DNA of 64,000 nt, taken from assembly GCA_963786805.1 (NCBI GenBank), contig CAWBAK010000002.1, positions 1-64,000 on the forward strand, given 5' to 3'. Below, piece after piece: positions 1 through 9,945 of the stretch. The notes beneath the pieces were generated by a model. That model did not search any database and was not told the DNA's origin. It worked only from the letters and a program-made list of their open reading frames with translations. Positions within the stretch are counted from its first letter, which is position 1. Each line of letters begins with the position of its first letter. The position numbers and the translations under genes are program-made. Origin of the DNA: CALGFI01 sp963786805 (lineage in GTDB: Bacteria > Actinomycetota > UBA4738 > HRBIN12).

Positions 1-791
1 AGCCGCTGTCGTTGCGGCGCACAACGCGGTGAGCGTGACCGTCCGCGGCGCGGCGCTCGGTCGGCCAGGCCGCGACGTTCCAGATGCGGCCCGAAGGCAT
101 GTAGCCGAGGGCTCTGCAGGGTCCGGCGCCGAGCGAACCCGGCCCCCACCGCGCCCGAACGAGCTCCCGGGACCCAGCCGCCCGCCGAGTACCCCATCAC
201 CGAGAGCAGTCGCCGTACTGACGCTCGGCGCGCCCCCCCAGGCGTGGCTCAGACCCAGCGCGTGGCCCACCTCGTGGGCGATGTCGGCCGGAGTCGCGAC
301 GGTGGCGACGCAGGCCCACCCCGGGTTGCCCTGCAGGCACCAGGGGCTCGGCAAGCACGACGACCTTGCGCAGCCTGGCTGGCAGCGGCCGATCTGACTG
401 CGCCTTGTTCACGCACGCCTCCCACCGCGTGCAGGCGTTGGTCCCGGCCGCCGGCGAACTGGGCCGTGGTCTGGTCGACCCGCACCCACTCGTAGAAGTA
501 GTTGATGTCGGCGAGGTTCCCGAGCGGCGCGTCAGGAAGAGCCCGCCTGCAGGTCGTCGAGGACGAGCTCGACCGCGCTGTCGTCCGCCGGGTCCAGGAG
601 CCCCCCGCCGGCGTGGCGGCCGCGGCGCCGGCGGGCCGTCCTTGGTCGTGCAGGCGATGAAGAACAGGCCCGATGGGGCGGCCGCACCCGCCGGTGTGCG
701 CTCGGCGCCGTGGCGAACGAGCCGGCAGCGAGAGCGCCGCCGCCACCAGCACGAGCACGAGCGTGCGCAGGAATGCCTTCTTCGTGATCAC
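1..791 (-). CDS. Secreted metzincin-type zinc metalloprotease, partial and frameshifted
   Basis: Probable exported zinc protease. The GTG start is preceded by GGGGAGG, and the N-terminus (ITKKAFLRTLVLVLVAAALS) is a signal peptide with a short basic stretch and a hydrophobic core. The zinc site HEVGHALGLSH (HExxHxxGxxH) is encoded at 244-276, and the Met-turn SVMGY follows at about 189-203, as in metzincins. Start, zinc site and Met-turn lie in different frames, so several indels break the gene. The C-terminal part probably continues past the window edge. Substrate unknown. It is divergent from the acyl-CoA operon that starts 105 bases away; no functional link is evident. The exact metzincin family cannot be fixed from what is readable. 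Confidence 0.7.
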
Positions 792-895
792 GATCCCTCC
801 CCGGTCCGCTGCGGCCATCGTGAACACGGCTCGTCCGCCGGGAGGAATCGGGGGAACCCCGAGCTTGTACGCGACACCATCCTGGGCAGGACGCC

Positions 896-1469
896 ATGTC
901 ACAGGACACGCCGGACCCCTTGCGAGCCAAGCTCGACGCCCTCATCGGCGAGCCGGTCGGCAGCCCCGAGGCGCCGACCGGGGCCCGATCCGGTGAACCA
1001 GCCGATGATCCGGCACTGGGCGGCGGCGTTCGAGGACGCGCAACCCGGTCTACACCGATCCGGACGTCGCCGCGGCGTCGCGCTTCGGCGGGATCGTCGC
1101 GCCGCCGCTGATGCTGCAGACCTGGACCATGCCGACGCCGAAGATCACCGGCATCGCCGAGCGCGGCGGCTCGCCGGTCGAGGCGACGGCGCGAACCCGC
1201 TCGACGCTGCTCGACGAGGCCGGCTTCATCGCCACGCTCGCGACCAACTCCGAGTTCGAGATCGTGCGCTATCTCCGCCTCGGCGAGACGTCGTCGGCCG
1301 ACGACGGTGATCGAGTCGGTCTCGGAGCGAGAAGCAGACGCGCATCGGCCCGGGACACTTCGTCACCTGGGTGACGACGTACACGCGACGCGCGAGCGGC
1401 GAGGTCGTCGGCCGGCAGATGTTCCGCATCCTCAAGTTCAAGCCCGACCTGGAGGCGCTGCTGACATGA
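896..1469 (+). CDS. MaoC-like enoyl-CoA hydratase subunit (ChsH2 N-terminal equivalent), frameshifted
   Basis: FAS1-type MaoC dehydratase domain. The readable core has NQPMIRHWAAAFEDA and FGGIVAPPLMLQTW, the substrate-tunnel part of the hot-dog fold. It lacks the usual MaoC catalytic Asp/His stretch, which in ChsH1/ChsH2 pairs sits on the partner. The C-terminus reads GHFVTWVTTYTRRASGEVVG and ends in TGA overlapping the next ATG (ATGA). In mycobacterial ChsH2 this domain is fused to the DUF35 domain that here is the next gene. Expected role: one half of the heteromeric hydratase acting on the 3-carbon steroid side-chain enoyl-CoA. An extra base is clear near 1040, where GACGCGCAACCCG should read GACGCGAACCCG. 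First gene of a five-gene run. Confidence 0.7.
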
Positions 1470-1881
1470 GCGACCGCCTCGCCCCGACGACGACGCCCGA
1501 CACCGAAGTTCTTCTGGGACGGCCTGAAGGAGCGGCAAGCTGCTGATCCAGCGCTGCACGGCGTGCGGCGCGCTCCGCCACCCGCCGCGGCCGATGTGCC
1601 CGCGCTGCAACGTCGCTCGGCGTGGGACACGATCGAGGCGTCGGGCCGGGGCACGGTGCTACAGCTTCGTCCTGCCGCGCCACCCGCCGTGGCCGTGGTT
1701 CGACGAGCACCTACATCGTCGCGCTGGTCGAGCTCGAGGAGGGCACCCGCCTCGTGTCGAACCTCGTGCGACGTCGACGCCGGACGACGTGACGATCGGC
1801 ATGCCGGTCGAGGCGTTCGTCGAGCACTTCGACGACGGCGTGTCGCTGCCCCAGTTCCGCCCGGCGGAGTGCGCACGATGA
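1466..1881 (+). CDS. DUF35 zinc-ribbon/OB-fold acyl-CoA-binding protein (ChsH2 C-terminal equivalent)
   Basis: Typical stand-alone DUF35 layout. It begins MSDRLAPTTTPDT followed by a WDGLKEGKLLIQRC-like stretch after correcting a shift near 1520. A zinc ribbon follows, C-x2-C (CTAC) and about ten residues later C-x2-C (CPRC), then an OB-fold (GTVYSFVLPRHPP, ALVELEEGTRLVSN). Such proteins partner thiolase-like enzymes. In the cholesterol pathway the DUF35 part of ChsH2 is needed by the aldolase Ltp2. The start overlaps the upstream stop (ATGA) and the stop overlaps the downstream start (ATGA), so the genes look translationally coupled. At least three indels. Confidence 0.75.
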
Positions 1882-2320
1882 CACGACGCTCGACTGGAAC
1901 GCGATCCAGGTCGGCGACGCGGTCACGCCGATGGCGATCGACGTGACCGCCACGGTGATCGTCGCCGGCGCGATCGCGACGCGCGACTTCATGCCGGTGC
2001 ACCACGACCGCGACTACGCCAACGCGCAGGGCGCGCCCGACATCTTCATGAACATCCTGTCCGACAACGGCTACTGCAGCCGGTTCCTGACCGACTGGGC
2101 CGGGCCCGACGCGATGGTGCGAAGGCTCGCGATCCGCCTCGGCGTGCCCGCGTTACCCGGGCTCGACGCTCGAGTACACCGGCACGGTCACCGGCACGTC
2201 GCAGCGCGGACGGCGAGGGGCATCGTCGAGGTCGAGTTCCGCGCGACGCAACGACCTCGGCGATCACGCTGTCGGGCACCGCCGACGCTCGGCCTGCCGC
2301 TCGGCGGAGCGCGCGCGTGA
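1878..2320 (+). CDS. chsH1: MaoC family hydratase, ChsH1-like
   Basis: MaoC hot-dog hydratase of about 145 residues. The catalytic region is readable: TRDFMPVHHDRDYANAQG followed by DIFMNILSDNGYCSRFL and TDWAGPDA. This is the D-x4-H arrangement and downstream pattern seen in ChsH1 of the igr operon, from memory of the family. Predicted to pair with the upstream MaoC protein to hydrate the 17-side-chain enoyl-CoA of steroid degradation. Overlaps both neighbours by four bases (ATGA upstream, GTGA downstream). Two indels, near 1895 and 2165. A hydratase of another branched acyl-CoA pathway is the alternative. Confidence 0.7.
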
Positions 2321-3498
2321 GCCGCTCGCTGCGCGACCGCGCCGCGATCGCCGGCATCGGCCAGACGGAGTTCTCGAAGGAGTCGGGCCGCAGCGAGCTG
2401 CAGCTCGCCTGCGAGGCGGTGCAAGGCCGCGCTCGACGACGCCGGGCCTCGCCGCCGCGCGACGTCGACGGCCTCGTCACCTTCACCATGGACTACGAGC
2501 GAGGAGATGGAGGTCGCGCGCAACCTCGGCATCCCGAGCTCACGCTGTTCACGCCGCATCCCCTACGGCGGCGGCGCGTGCGTGCGGCGATCGTGATGCA
2601 GGCGGCGATGGCGGTCGCGACCGGCGTCGCCGACGTCGTCGTCTGCTACCGCGCCTTCAACGAGCGCTCCGGGCATGCGCTTCGGCGGCGTCGGCGGCGA
2701 GCGTCGACGACGCTGCCGCCGTGGCTCGTCATGGTACGCGCCCGTACGGGCTGCTGACGCCGGCGGCGTGGGTGGCGCTCCACGCGCGCCGCTACATGCA
2801 CGAGTACGGCGTGACCAACGAGGACTTCGGCCGCATCGCCGTGGTCGACCGCACGCACGCGGCGACCAACCCCGACGCCTGGTTCTACGAGCGGCCGATC
2901 ACGCTCGAGGACCACCAGGCGTCGCGCTGGATCGTCGAGCCCGTGCTGCGGCTCCTCGACTGCTGCCAGGAGAGCGACGGCGGCGTCGCGCTGGTCGTGA
3001 CGACGCCCGAGCGGGCGCGCGACCTGCGCCAGCCGCCGGCGGTGATCGCCGCCGCGGCGCAGGGCGCGGCCGACGACGGCGAGATGATGACGAGCTACTA
3101 CCGCGACGACATCACCGGCCTGCCCGGAGATGGGCGTCGTCGGCGACGCAGCTGTGGGCGCAGTCGGGCCTGACGCCCGCCGACATCCGACCGCGTTCCT
3201 CTACGACCACTTCACGCCGTTCGTGCTGATGCAGCTCGAGGAGCTCGGCTTCTGCGGGCGCGGCGAGGCCAAGGACTTCGCGACCGTCGAGCGCCTGTCG
3301 CTCGGCGGCGAGCTGCCGATCAACACCAGCGGCGGCCTGCTCGGCGAGGCCTACATCCACGGCATGAACGGCATCACCGAGTGCGTGCGCCAGATCCGCG
3401 GCACGTCGTGCAACCAGGTCGACGACGTCGAGCACGTGCTCGTCACCGCCGGCACCGGCGTGTCCGACGAGCGGCCTGATCCTCGGACCGACGGCTGA
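2317..3498 (+). CDS. ltp2: Thiolase-like lipid-transfer protein, Ltp2-type retro-aldolase
   Basis: SCP-x/thiolase-like protein of about 390 residues. Readable parts: RAAIAGIGQTEFSKESG at the N-terminus, the LTLFTRIPYGGGA region, AAMAVATGVADVVVCYRAFN, HARRYMHEYGVTNEDFG, and INTSGGLLGEAYIHGMNG with a GTSCNQVDDVEHVLVTAGTG C-terminus. I see no classical thiolase nucleophilic cysteine, as expected for Ltp2, which splits the steroid 17-hydroxy-propionyl-CoA side chain into a 17-ketosteroid and propionyl-CoA with help from DUF35. The GTG start overlaps the upstream TGA. About six indels. The C-terminal frame leads directly toward the P450 start at 3503, so the exact stop is uncertain. Confidence 0.75.
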
Positions 3499-3502
3499 CA
3501 GG

Positions 3503-4197
3503 ATGACGCCCGTGCCAGCCGAGGCGAGACCCCGCATCGACATCCTCGACCGCGAGTTCTGGCGGCGGAACCCGCACGACGCGTGGACGTGGTGCCGTGG
3601 CAACGACCCGGTGCACCGCGACAAGAGGTCGGGCATCTGGTGCATCACCAAGCACGCCGAGTCCTCTGTGTCGAGCGCGACGACGAGCTGTGCTCGTCGG
3701 ACTCGGCTACCGGCTGAACGAGTCGCCCGGCGAGTCGAACATGATCGCCAGCGACGACCCCGTGCACCTGCACCAGCGCGGCTGGTCAACCGTGGCTTCA
3801 CGCCCCGGGCGGTGCGGGCGCAGACCGAGAAGCTCGACGAGATCATCGACAAGCTGGTCGACCGATCACACCGAGCGGCCGCACCGAGGTGATCAACGAC
3901 CTCGCGGGCCAGTTCCCGGCACGGTTCACCGCGTGGCTGCTCGGCCTCGACGAGGACGAGTGGTGGGCAGAAATTGAAGGTATGGAGCGAGCGGATGATG
4001 CGCATCGACGCGGCGAAGATGGACCCGACGTGATCGCCGGGATGATGGACACGATCCAGGAGCTGTGGGCACCGTGATCACCAAGTCCGAGGAGCTCCAA
4101 GCGTGTCCGGCCGACGGCCTGTGTCGACGTGGGCCAACTCGGAGATGGCCGACGGCACGCCGATGCCGGTCGAGACGGTCTTCCACGAGACCGGGCT
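3503..4197 (+). pseudogene. Cytochrome P450 (CYP125/CYP142-like context), truncated
   Basis: N-terminal half of a bacterial P450. Readable parts: RIDILDREFWRRNPHDAW, SGIWCITKHA, NESPGESNMIASDDPVH, the C-helix LVNRGFTPRAV, and FTAWLLGLDEDEWW. It reaches the start of the I helix (ETVFHETGL), where the family would continue into the (A/G)GxxT oxygen-activation motif. Homology then stops. The ExxR and the FxxGxxxC haem-cysteine motif are missing, and the next 90 bases lead into the tail of leuS on the other strand. As sequenced it could not bind haem. Lying directly after ltp2, it suits a steroid C26/C27 oxidase, but subfamily cannot be assigned. Confidence 0.7.
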
Positions 4198-4288
4198 GCG
4201 GTTCCAGGAGCGCGATCCCTTGGCCATGGACGTCAGCATGCTAGACGCCGGTGCCGACGTCCACTCGACAGCGCTACCGCGGGTCGTT
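4198..4288. other. Unassigned stretch between truncated P450 and leuS stop; possible assembly join
   Basis: No coding similarity is recognised on either strand. P450 homology ends at about 4197 and the leuS stop (TAG on the minus strand) is at 4289-4291. A sharp loss of homology inside a protein, with two tail-to-tail genes of unrelated context, suggests a chimeric join or a deletion here. Confidence 0.4.
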
Positions 4289-6758
4289 CTACGTCGTGAC
4301 GATGTTGACGAGCCGCGGCGGGCGCGCGATCACGCGGACCGGCTCCCGGCCGTCCAGCGCGGCCTTGACCTTGTCGGACGCCAGCGCGAGCGCCGTCGGC
4401 GTCGTCCTCGGAGATGTCGGCCGGGACCTCGATCTTGTCCCGCACCTTCGAGTCGACCTGGACGACCATCGTCACGCGCTCGACCGCCGCCAGCGCGGCG
4501 TCGGCGACCGGCCACGGCGGTCGTGGATCGAGCCCTCGCCGCCGATCCGCTCCCACAGCTCCTCGGTGATGTACGGCGCGATGGGGGCCAGGGTGTGCAG
4601 CAGGACGTCGACGCCCTCGCGCAGCTCGCGCGGCCGGCAGCCGCTCTCGCCGCCGACGCCAGCGTGCGCTGCAGCGTCATCATCTCGGAGATCGCGGTGT
4701 TGAACGCGAAGCGCTCGAAGCGCTCGCTGATCGCGGCCAGCGACGCGATGGATCGTCTTCCGCAGCTCGCTCGACGCCGCTCGGCGCCCCGGCGCCGCGC
4801 AGCGCGTCGACGTTGTCCGTCACCAGCCGCCAGACGCGCTCCAGGAAGCGGTACGCGCCGACGACGGCGTCGGCGCCCTCTTCCGGCCAGTCGTAGTCGT
4901 CCTCGGGGGGGCCGATGAACAGGATGAAGACGCGCAGCGCGTCGGCGCCGTACTTGTCCATGACCTCGCCCGGCTCGACGACGTTGCCCGAGCGACTTCG
5001 ACATCATCTTGCCGCCCTTCTTGATCATGCCCTGGTTCATCAGGCGCTTGAACGGCTCCGTCGACGTCGACCAGGCCCAGGTCGTGCAGGAACTTCGTGA
5101 TGAAGCGCGCGTAGATCAGGTGCATCACGGCGTGCTCGATGCCGCCGGTGTACTGGTCGACCGGCATCCACGCGTTCGACCAGCTCGCGGTCGAAGATCG
5201 CGCTCGTCGTTGTGCGGGTCGCAGAAGCGCAGGAAGTAGTAGGACGAGTCCATGAAGCCGTCCATCGTGTCCGTCTCGCGCCGCGCCGGACCGCCGCACA
5301 TCGGACACGTCGTGTTCACCCAGTCGGTCGCGTTCGCCAGCGGCGGGACCGTCGTCGCTCCGTCGGCACGTAGTCGACGTCCTCCGGGATGCGCACCGGC
5401 AGGTCGGCGTCGGACAGCGGGACGATGCCGTCCGTCTCGCAGTAGACGACCGGGAACGGCGTCCCCCAGTAGCGCTGGCGCGAGATCAGCCAGTCGCGCA
5501 TGCGGTAGCTGACCTCGCCGCGGCCGATGCCCTGCTCCTCCAGGTGCGCGATGACCGCGGCCTTGCCCTCGGCCGTCGGCATCCCGGTGAACGGCCCGGA
5601 GTTCGACCATCGACGCCGTCGCCCTCGTACGGCCGCGTCGGCGGCGTCGGCCGTCGGCGGCTCGACGACGACGCCGGACGGGCAGGCCCAGCTGCTGCGC
5701 GAACTCGAAGTCGCGCTGGTCGTGCGCCGGGACGGCCATGATCGCGCCGGTCCCGTACTCCATCAGCACGTAGTCGGACGCGAAGACCGGCACCTCCTCG
5801 CCGTTCAGCGGGTTGATCGCGTGCGCCTGCAGGTCGAACGCCGGCGCTCGCGCTGCGTCGCCAGGCGCTCGATCTCGGTCGTGCGGCGCACCTCGTCGAC
5901 GAACGCCGCGTACTCGGCCCGCCTTGCCGGCGCGTTCGGCCAGCGCGCGCGCGATCGGGTGCTCCGCCGCGAAGACGAAGAACGTGACGCCGTACAGCGT
6001 GTCCGGACGCGTCGTGAAGATCGGGATCTCGTCGCCCGTCTCCGCGATCGTGAACGTGACGCGCGCGCCCTCGGACCGTCCGATCCAGTTGCGCTGCTGC
6101 GTCAGGACGGCGTCGGGCCAGTCCAGCTGGTCCATGTCGTCCAGCAGCCGGTCGGCGTAGTCGGTGATCTTGAAGAACCACTGCTCGAGGTCGCGGACCT
6201 CGGGGACGGTGTCCTCGTGGCGCCAGCAGAAGCCGGACGAGATCTGCTCGTTCGCGAGCACCGTCTGGCACTTCGGGCACCAGTTGACCTTCGCCATCTT
6301 CCGGTAGGCCAGGCCGCGCTCGAACAGGCGCAGGAAGAGCCACTGGTTCCACTTGTACTGCTCGGGATCGCACGACGCGAAGCAGCGGTCCCAGTCGTAG
6401 GCGATCGCCAGCCGCTTGCACGACGCCGTGAACTCGGCGATGTTCGCGTACGTCCACGTCTTGCGGATGGATGCCGCGCGTGATCGCCGCGTTCTCCGCG
6501 GGCAGGCCGAACGCGTCGTAGCCGAACGGGTGCAGGACGTCGTACCCGCGCATCTTCCAGTAGCGCGCGATCGCGTCGCCGATCCCGCGAAGTTCTCGAC
6601 GTGCCCCATGTGCATGTCGCCGGACGGGTACGGATACATCTCGAGCACGTAGCGCTTCTCGTCGTGTCGGGCACGCGCGGCGCCGCCCAGGCCTTCGCGT
6701 CTCCCCATCGCGGCAGCCACTTCGCCTCGATCGCTTTGAAGTCGTACGGCTCGCTCAT
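4289..6758 (-). CDS. leuS: Leucyl-tRNA synthetase, frameshifted
   Basis: Charges tRNA-Leu. The start region reads MSEPYDFKAIEAKWLPRWGD. The HIGH-type signature is HMGHVENF within MYPYPSGDMHMGH, the editing domain is present (EIPIFTTRPDTLYGVTFF), and the KMSKS motif is found as GGKMMSKSLG near 4995-5020. The C-terminus ends in VRVIARPPRLVNIVTT and a stop. The span corresponds to about 820 residues, normal for bacterial LeuRS. At least eight indels split it into overlapping frames, all in otherwise well-conserved sequence, so it is probably functional in the organism. Its upstream region carries a 10-bp hairpin (6820-6844). Confidence 0.93.
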
Positions 6759-6819
6759 CGTCGTCCTCGCTCTCGTCCTCACCTAAACAAAAACCCCCGC
6801 GTGCAACAAGCGAGAGGTC

Positions 6820-6844
6820 GGCGAGCGCCGGTTGGGCGCTCGCC
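6820..6844. promoter_or_regulatory. Perfect 10-bp hairpin in the leuS / M20 peptidase intergenic region
   Basis: GGCGAGCGCC, a 5-base loop, then GGCGCTCGCC. On the minus strand it lies about 60 bases upstream of the leuS start and is followed by a GCGGGGGTTTTTGTTT run at about 6785-6801. That could act as an attenuator for leuS, but no T-box consensus is visible. On the plus strand it precedes the M20 peptidase. Function is unproven. Confidence 0.4.
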
Positions 6845-6907
6845 TACGTAAGGCCGAGCAGCATGACTTTCGCGCACATGTTGCGACTCGAGTATACGGT
6901 CGGCGGC

Positions 6908-8018
6908 GTGGAAGAGCGCATCATCCAACTGACGTCCGAGCTCGTGGCGATCCCGACGCACGAGACCGAAGCGGCGGCCCAGGAGCTCCTCGCGGCGTGG
7001 CTGCGGCGCTCGGCTTCGACTGCGAGCTCCACGAGGTCGCGCCGGATCGTCCGAACCTCGTCGCCCACCGGGACGGCACCGGCGGCGTCGTTCCTGAACT
7101 CCCACGTCGACGTCCACCCGCCGCACGACCACCCCGATCCGTGGACCGTCCGGCGCCACGGCGAGCAGCTCGATCGGCCGCGGCGTCCTCGACGCGAAGG
7201 GACAGATCGCCGCGGCGGTCGCCGCCGTGGAGGCCGAGCCGCGACACCCGCGCGTGCGTCGTGATCACCGTGCGACGAGGAGGCCGGCGGCCTCGGCTCG
7301 GAGCACGTCACGCTTCCCGGACGGCCCGTGGTCGCACGACGGCGGCATCGTCCTCGAGCCGACGGACTTCGCGATCTGCACCGCACAGGCCGGGCAACAT
7401 CGACGTCCGCGTCGAGGTGTCCGCCGAGCCGACGCACGCGTACGCGCCCGAGGCGGCCGGGCTCGCCGATCAAAGCCGTGCTGTCGGTGATCGACGAGCT
7501 CGACACGTGCTCGTTCCTCAAGGAGGAGCACCCGCTCGTCGGACGTCCGCGCGTGAACATCGGACGTCTGCGCGGCGGCGAGCACCCGTGGCGGACGCCC
7601 GCTCGCGCGCAGCTCGCGATGACGCTCGGCGTCGTCCCGGGGACCGACCTCGCGGCCGCCGACGGACGAGGTCCGCTCGCGCCTGGACGATCTCGCGCGG
7701 CGCTGGGGCAACCGCGGGACGTCGTTCCTGTTCGACATCGCCGACACGAGCGAGCCGCACGACATCCCCGCCGACGACGTGCCGATCGCACGAACGGTCG
7801 CCGCCGCGATGGACGTTCCGCTCGTTCCGGCCGGGATGCCGTCGTGGACCGACGCCGGGCTTCCTCTACACGAAGCACCGGCTCCCGTGCGTCGTCTTCG
7901 GCGCCGGCGAGCTCGCGTCCGGCGCACTCGAACCACGAGTGGGTCGAGGTCGACGACCTCGTCCGACTGCTCGGAGGTCTTGCGGCGCGTGCTCAGGACC
8001 GCCGGAACAGCTCGGTGA
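6908..8018 (+). CDS. M20 family metallopeptidase/deacylase (ArgE/DapE type), frameshifted
   Basis: Zinc-dependent amidohydrolase of the M20 family. Start chosen at GTG 6908 (EERIIQLTSELVAIPTHETE), the usual family N-terminus; an in-frame ATG lies at 6863. Metal-site motifs: NSHVDVHPP (first His/Asp), GRGVLDAKGQIAA (bridging Asp), CDEEAGGLGSEH (catalytic Glu pair) and a late His in NHEWVEVDDLVRL. About 370 residues, normal length. At least six indels. The last 26 bases overlap the convergent dehydrogenase. Could be an acetylornithine or succinyl-diaminopimelate deacetylase, or a dipeptidase; the substrate cannot be told. Confidence 0.8.
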
Positions 8019-8838
8019 TCGCCCGAGTAGTCGCCGTCGCCGAGCCCTTCGCGCTCGGCGCGCTCGAGCAGCTCCGTCACGAGCGTCGCGACCGGCATCC
8101 ACGCGTCGGCATCGCGCGCGGCCTCGCGCGACGAGCCCCGCGTCCTTGCGCATCAGCGACAGCGCGAAGGAGGCCGGGTAGTCGCCGCGCAGCGACCATC
8201 GGGCCCTTCTTCGTCACCATCGCGCCGGCGCCGCTGCGTCCGAGCACCTCGAGGACGAGCTTCGTGTCCAGGCCGAGCCGCTCGCCGAACGCGATCGCCT
8301 CGCCGACGCCGGACATCGTCACGGCGAGCACGGCGTTGAAGCACGAGCTTCATCGCCTGCCCGGCCCCCGCGCCGCCGCAGTGCACGACGTCGCCGAACA
8401 CGTCGAGCACGGGCCGCGACGCGCTCGACGCACGCCCGGCTCCCCGCCGGCGAGCACGACGAGCTCGCCGGACGCCGCCTGCGCGACGCCGCCGCCGACC
8501 GGCGCGTCGAGCGTCGCGCGCGAGATCGTCTCGTGCAGCCGCTTCGCCGCCCGGACGCCGACCGTGGACATGTCGACGAACACACCGTCCAGACGCATCA
8601 CCTTGTCGAGGCCGGTGTCGTAGACGACCTCTCGGAGCGCCGTCGGCGTCGGTGAGCATCGTGATGACGACCTCGGCCTGATCGGCCGCCTTCGACGCGG
8701 ACGACGCGACGCTGCGCGAAGCCCTCGGTCTTCGCCGCGCGTGCGGTTCCACACGACGACGTCGTGTCCGGCGTCGACGAGGCGGCGGGCCATCGGCGCG
8801 CCCATCCGTCCGAGGCCGAGGAAGGCGATCCGCGTCAG
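7993..8838 (-). CDS. 3-hydroxyisobutyrate / tartronate-semialdehyde reductase-like dehydrogenase
   Basis: NAD(P)-dependent beta-hydroxyacid dehydrogenase. The Rossmann motif IAFLGLGRMGAPMA is at the N-terminus, the substrate loop reads FVDMSTVGVRAAKRL and DAPVGGGVAQAASGEL, and the catalytic-Lys helix is GAGAGQAMKLVLN. C-terminus AITELFRRS. About 280 residues, typical. No ATG, GTG or TTG lies near the conserved N-terminus. A CTG overlaps the TGA of the upstream aminotransferase (CTGA), so either CTG is the start or the base was misread from ATG. With the aminotransferase upstream this could handle glyoxylate-derived C3 acids, but this is inference. Several indels. Confidence 0.75.
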
Positions 8839-9945
8839 GCAGCCGACTCGTGCGTCGAGCGCGAGCGAGGAGCCGCTCGATGTTGCGTTCGCTCGACGTG
8901 TGTCCCATGAGCCCGATGCGCCAGCACTCGCCCTTGAACGGTCCGAGCCCGGCCCCCACCTCGATGCCGTGCTCGACGAGCAGCCGCTTGCGCAGCGCGG
9001 CCTCGTCCGCACCGTCCGGGAGCCGGACGCAGTGCAGCATCGGCAGCCGCATGCCCTCCGGCGCGACGTACGAGAACCCACGCGCTTCGAGCTCACGTCG
9101 CGAGCAGCGCGCCGTTGTCCGCGTGCCGCTTCCATCGCGCCTCGAGGCCTTCGTCGAGCACGAGCTGCAGACCCGCCTGCAGCGCGGTGACCATCGAGAT
9201 CGGCGCCGTGTGGTGGTAGACGCGATCGGTTCCCCAGTACCCCTCGAGCAACGTGACGTCGAGGTACCAGCTCTGCACGGGCGTCTTGCGCGCGCGCACC
9301 GACTTCCAGCGCGCGCTCGGAGTAGGTGATCGGCGCAAGGCCGGGCGGGACGGACAGGCACTTCTGCGTCCCCGCGTACGCGACGTCGACGCCCCAGTCG
9401 TCGATCGTCGACCGGCATGCCCGCGAGCGACGTCACCGTGTCGAGGACGAACAGCGCACCGTGATCGCGCACCAGCGTCGCGATCTCGTCGACCGGCTGC
9501 GCGACGCCGGTCGACGTCTCGGCGTGCACCATCGCGAACACCTTCGCGTCCGCATGGGTGCTCGCGCAGCGTCGCGAACGCACGTCGCGCGCGTCGATCG
9601 GCCGCCCCCACGGCGCCTCGACCTTCACGACCGTCGGCGCCGGCGCGCGTCGCGACGTCGGCCATGCGCGTCGCCGAACACGCCGTTCACGCAGACGATC
9701 GCTTCGTCCCCCGGCTCGAGCAGGTTCACGAGCGCGGCTTCCATGCCGGCGCTGCCCGTCCCGGACACGGCGAACGTCATCCGGTTCGACGTCGCGGAAG
9801 ACCGTCGCGCAGCATCGCCGCGACGTCGTCCAGGATCGCGAGGAAGTCCGGGTCGAGGTGCCCGACCAGCGGACGCGACAGCGCTTCGAGCACCTCGGGT
9901 GCCGCGTTGGACGGGCCCGGGCCCCATCAACAGCCGCTCGGTCAT
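8835..9945 (-). CDS. Class V aminotransferase (alanine/serine-glyoxylate type), frameshifted
   Basis: PLP-dependent aminotransferase of the AGT/SGAT group. N-terminus MTERLLMGPGP followed by a PLVGHLDPDF-type stretch; FAVSGTGSAGMEAALVNLLE forms the cofactor phosphate pocket. The VHAETSTGVAQPVDEIA and LFVLDTVTSLAGMPV segments include the PLP-binding Asp. The Lys region lies in the shifted QKCLSVPPG-like part around 9350. C-terminus around FKGECWRIGLMGHTSSERN. Start ATG overlaps the DtxR stop (ATGA). Substrate could be alanine, serine or ureidoglycine with glyoxylate as acceptor. Confidence 0.8.
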
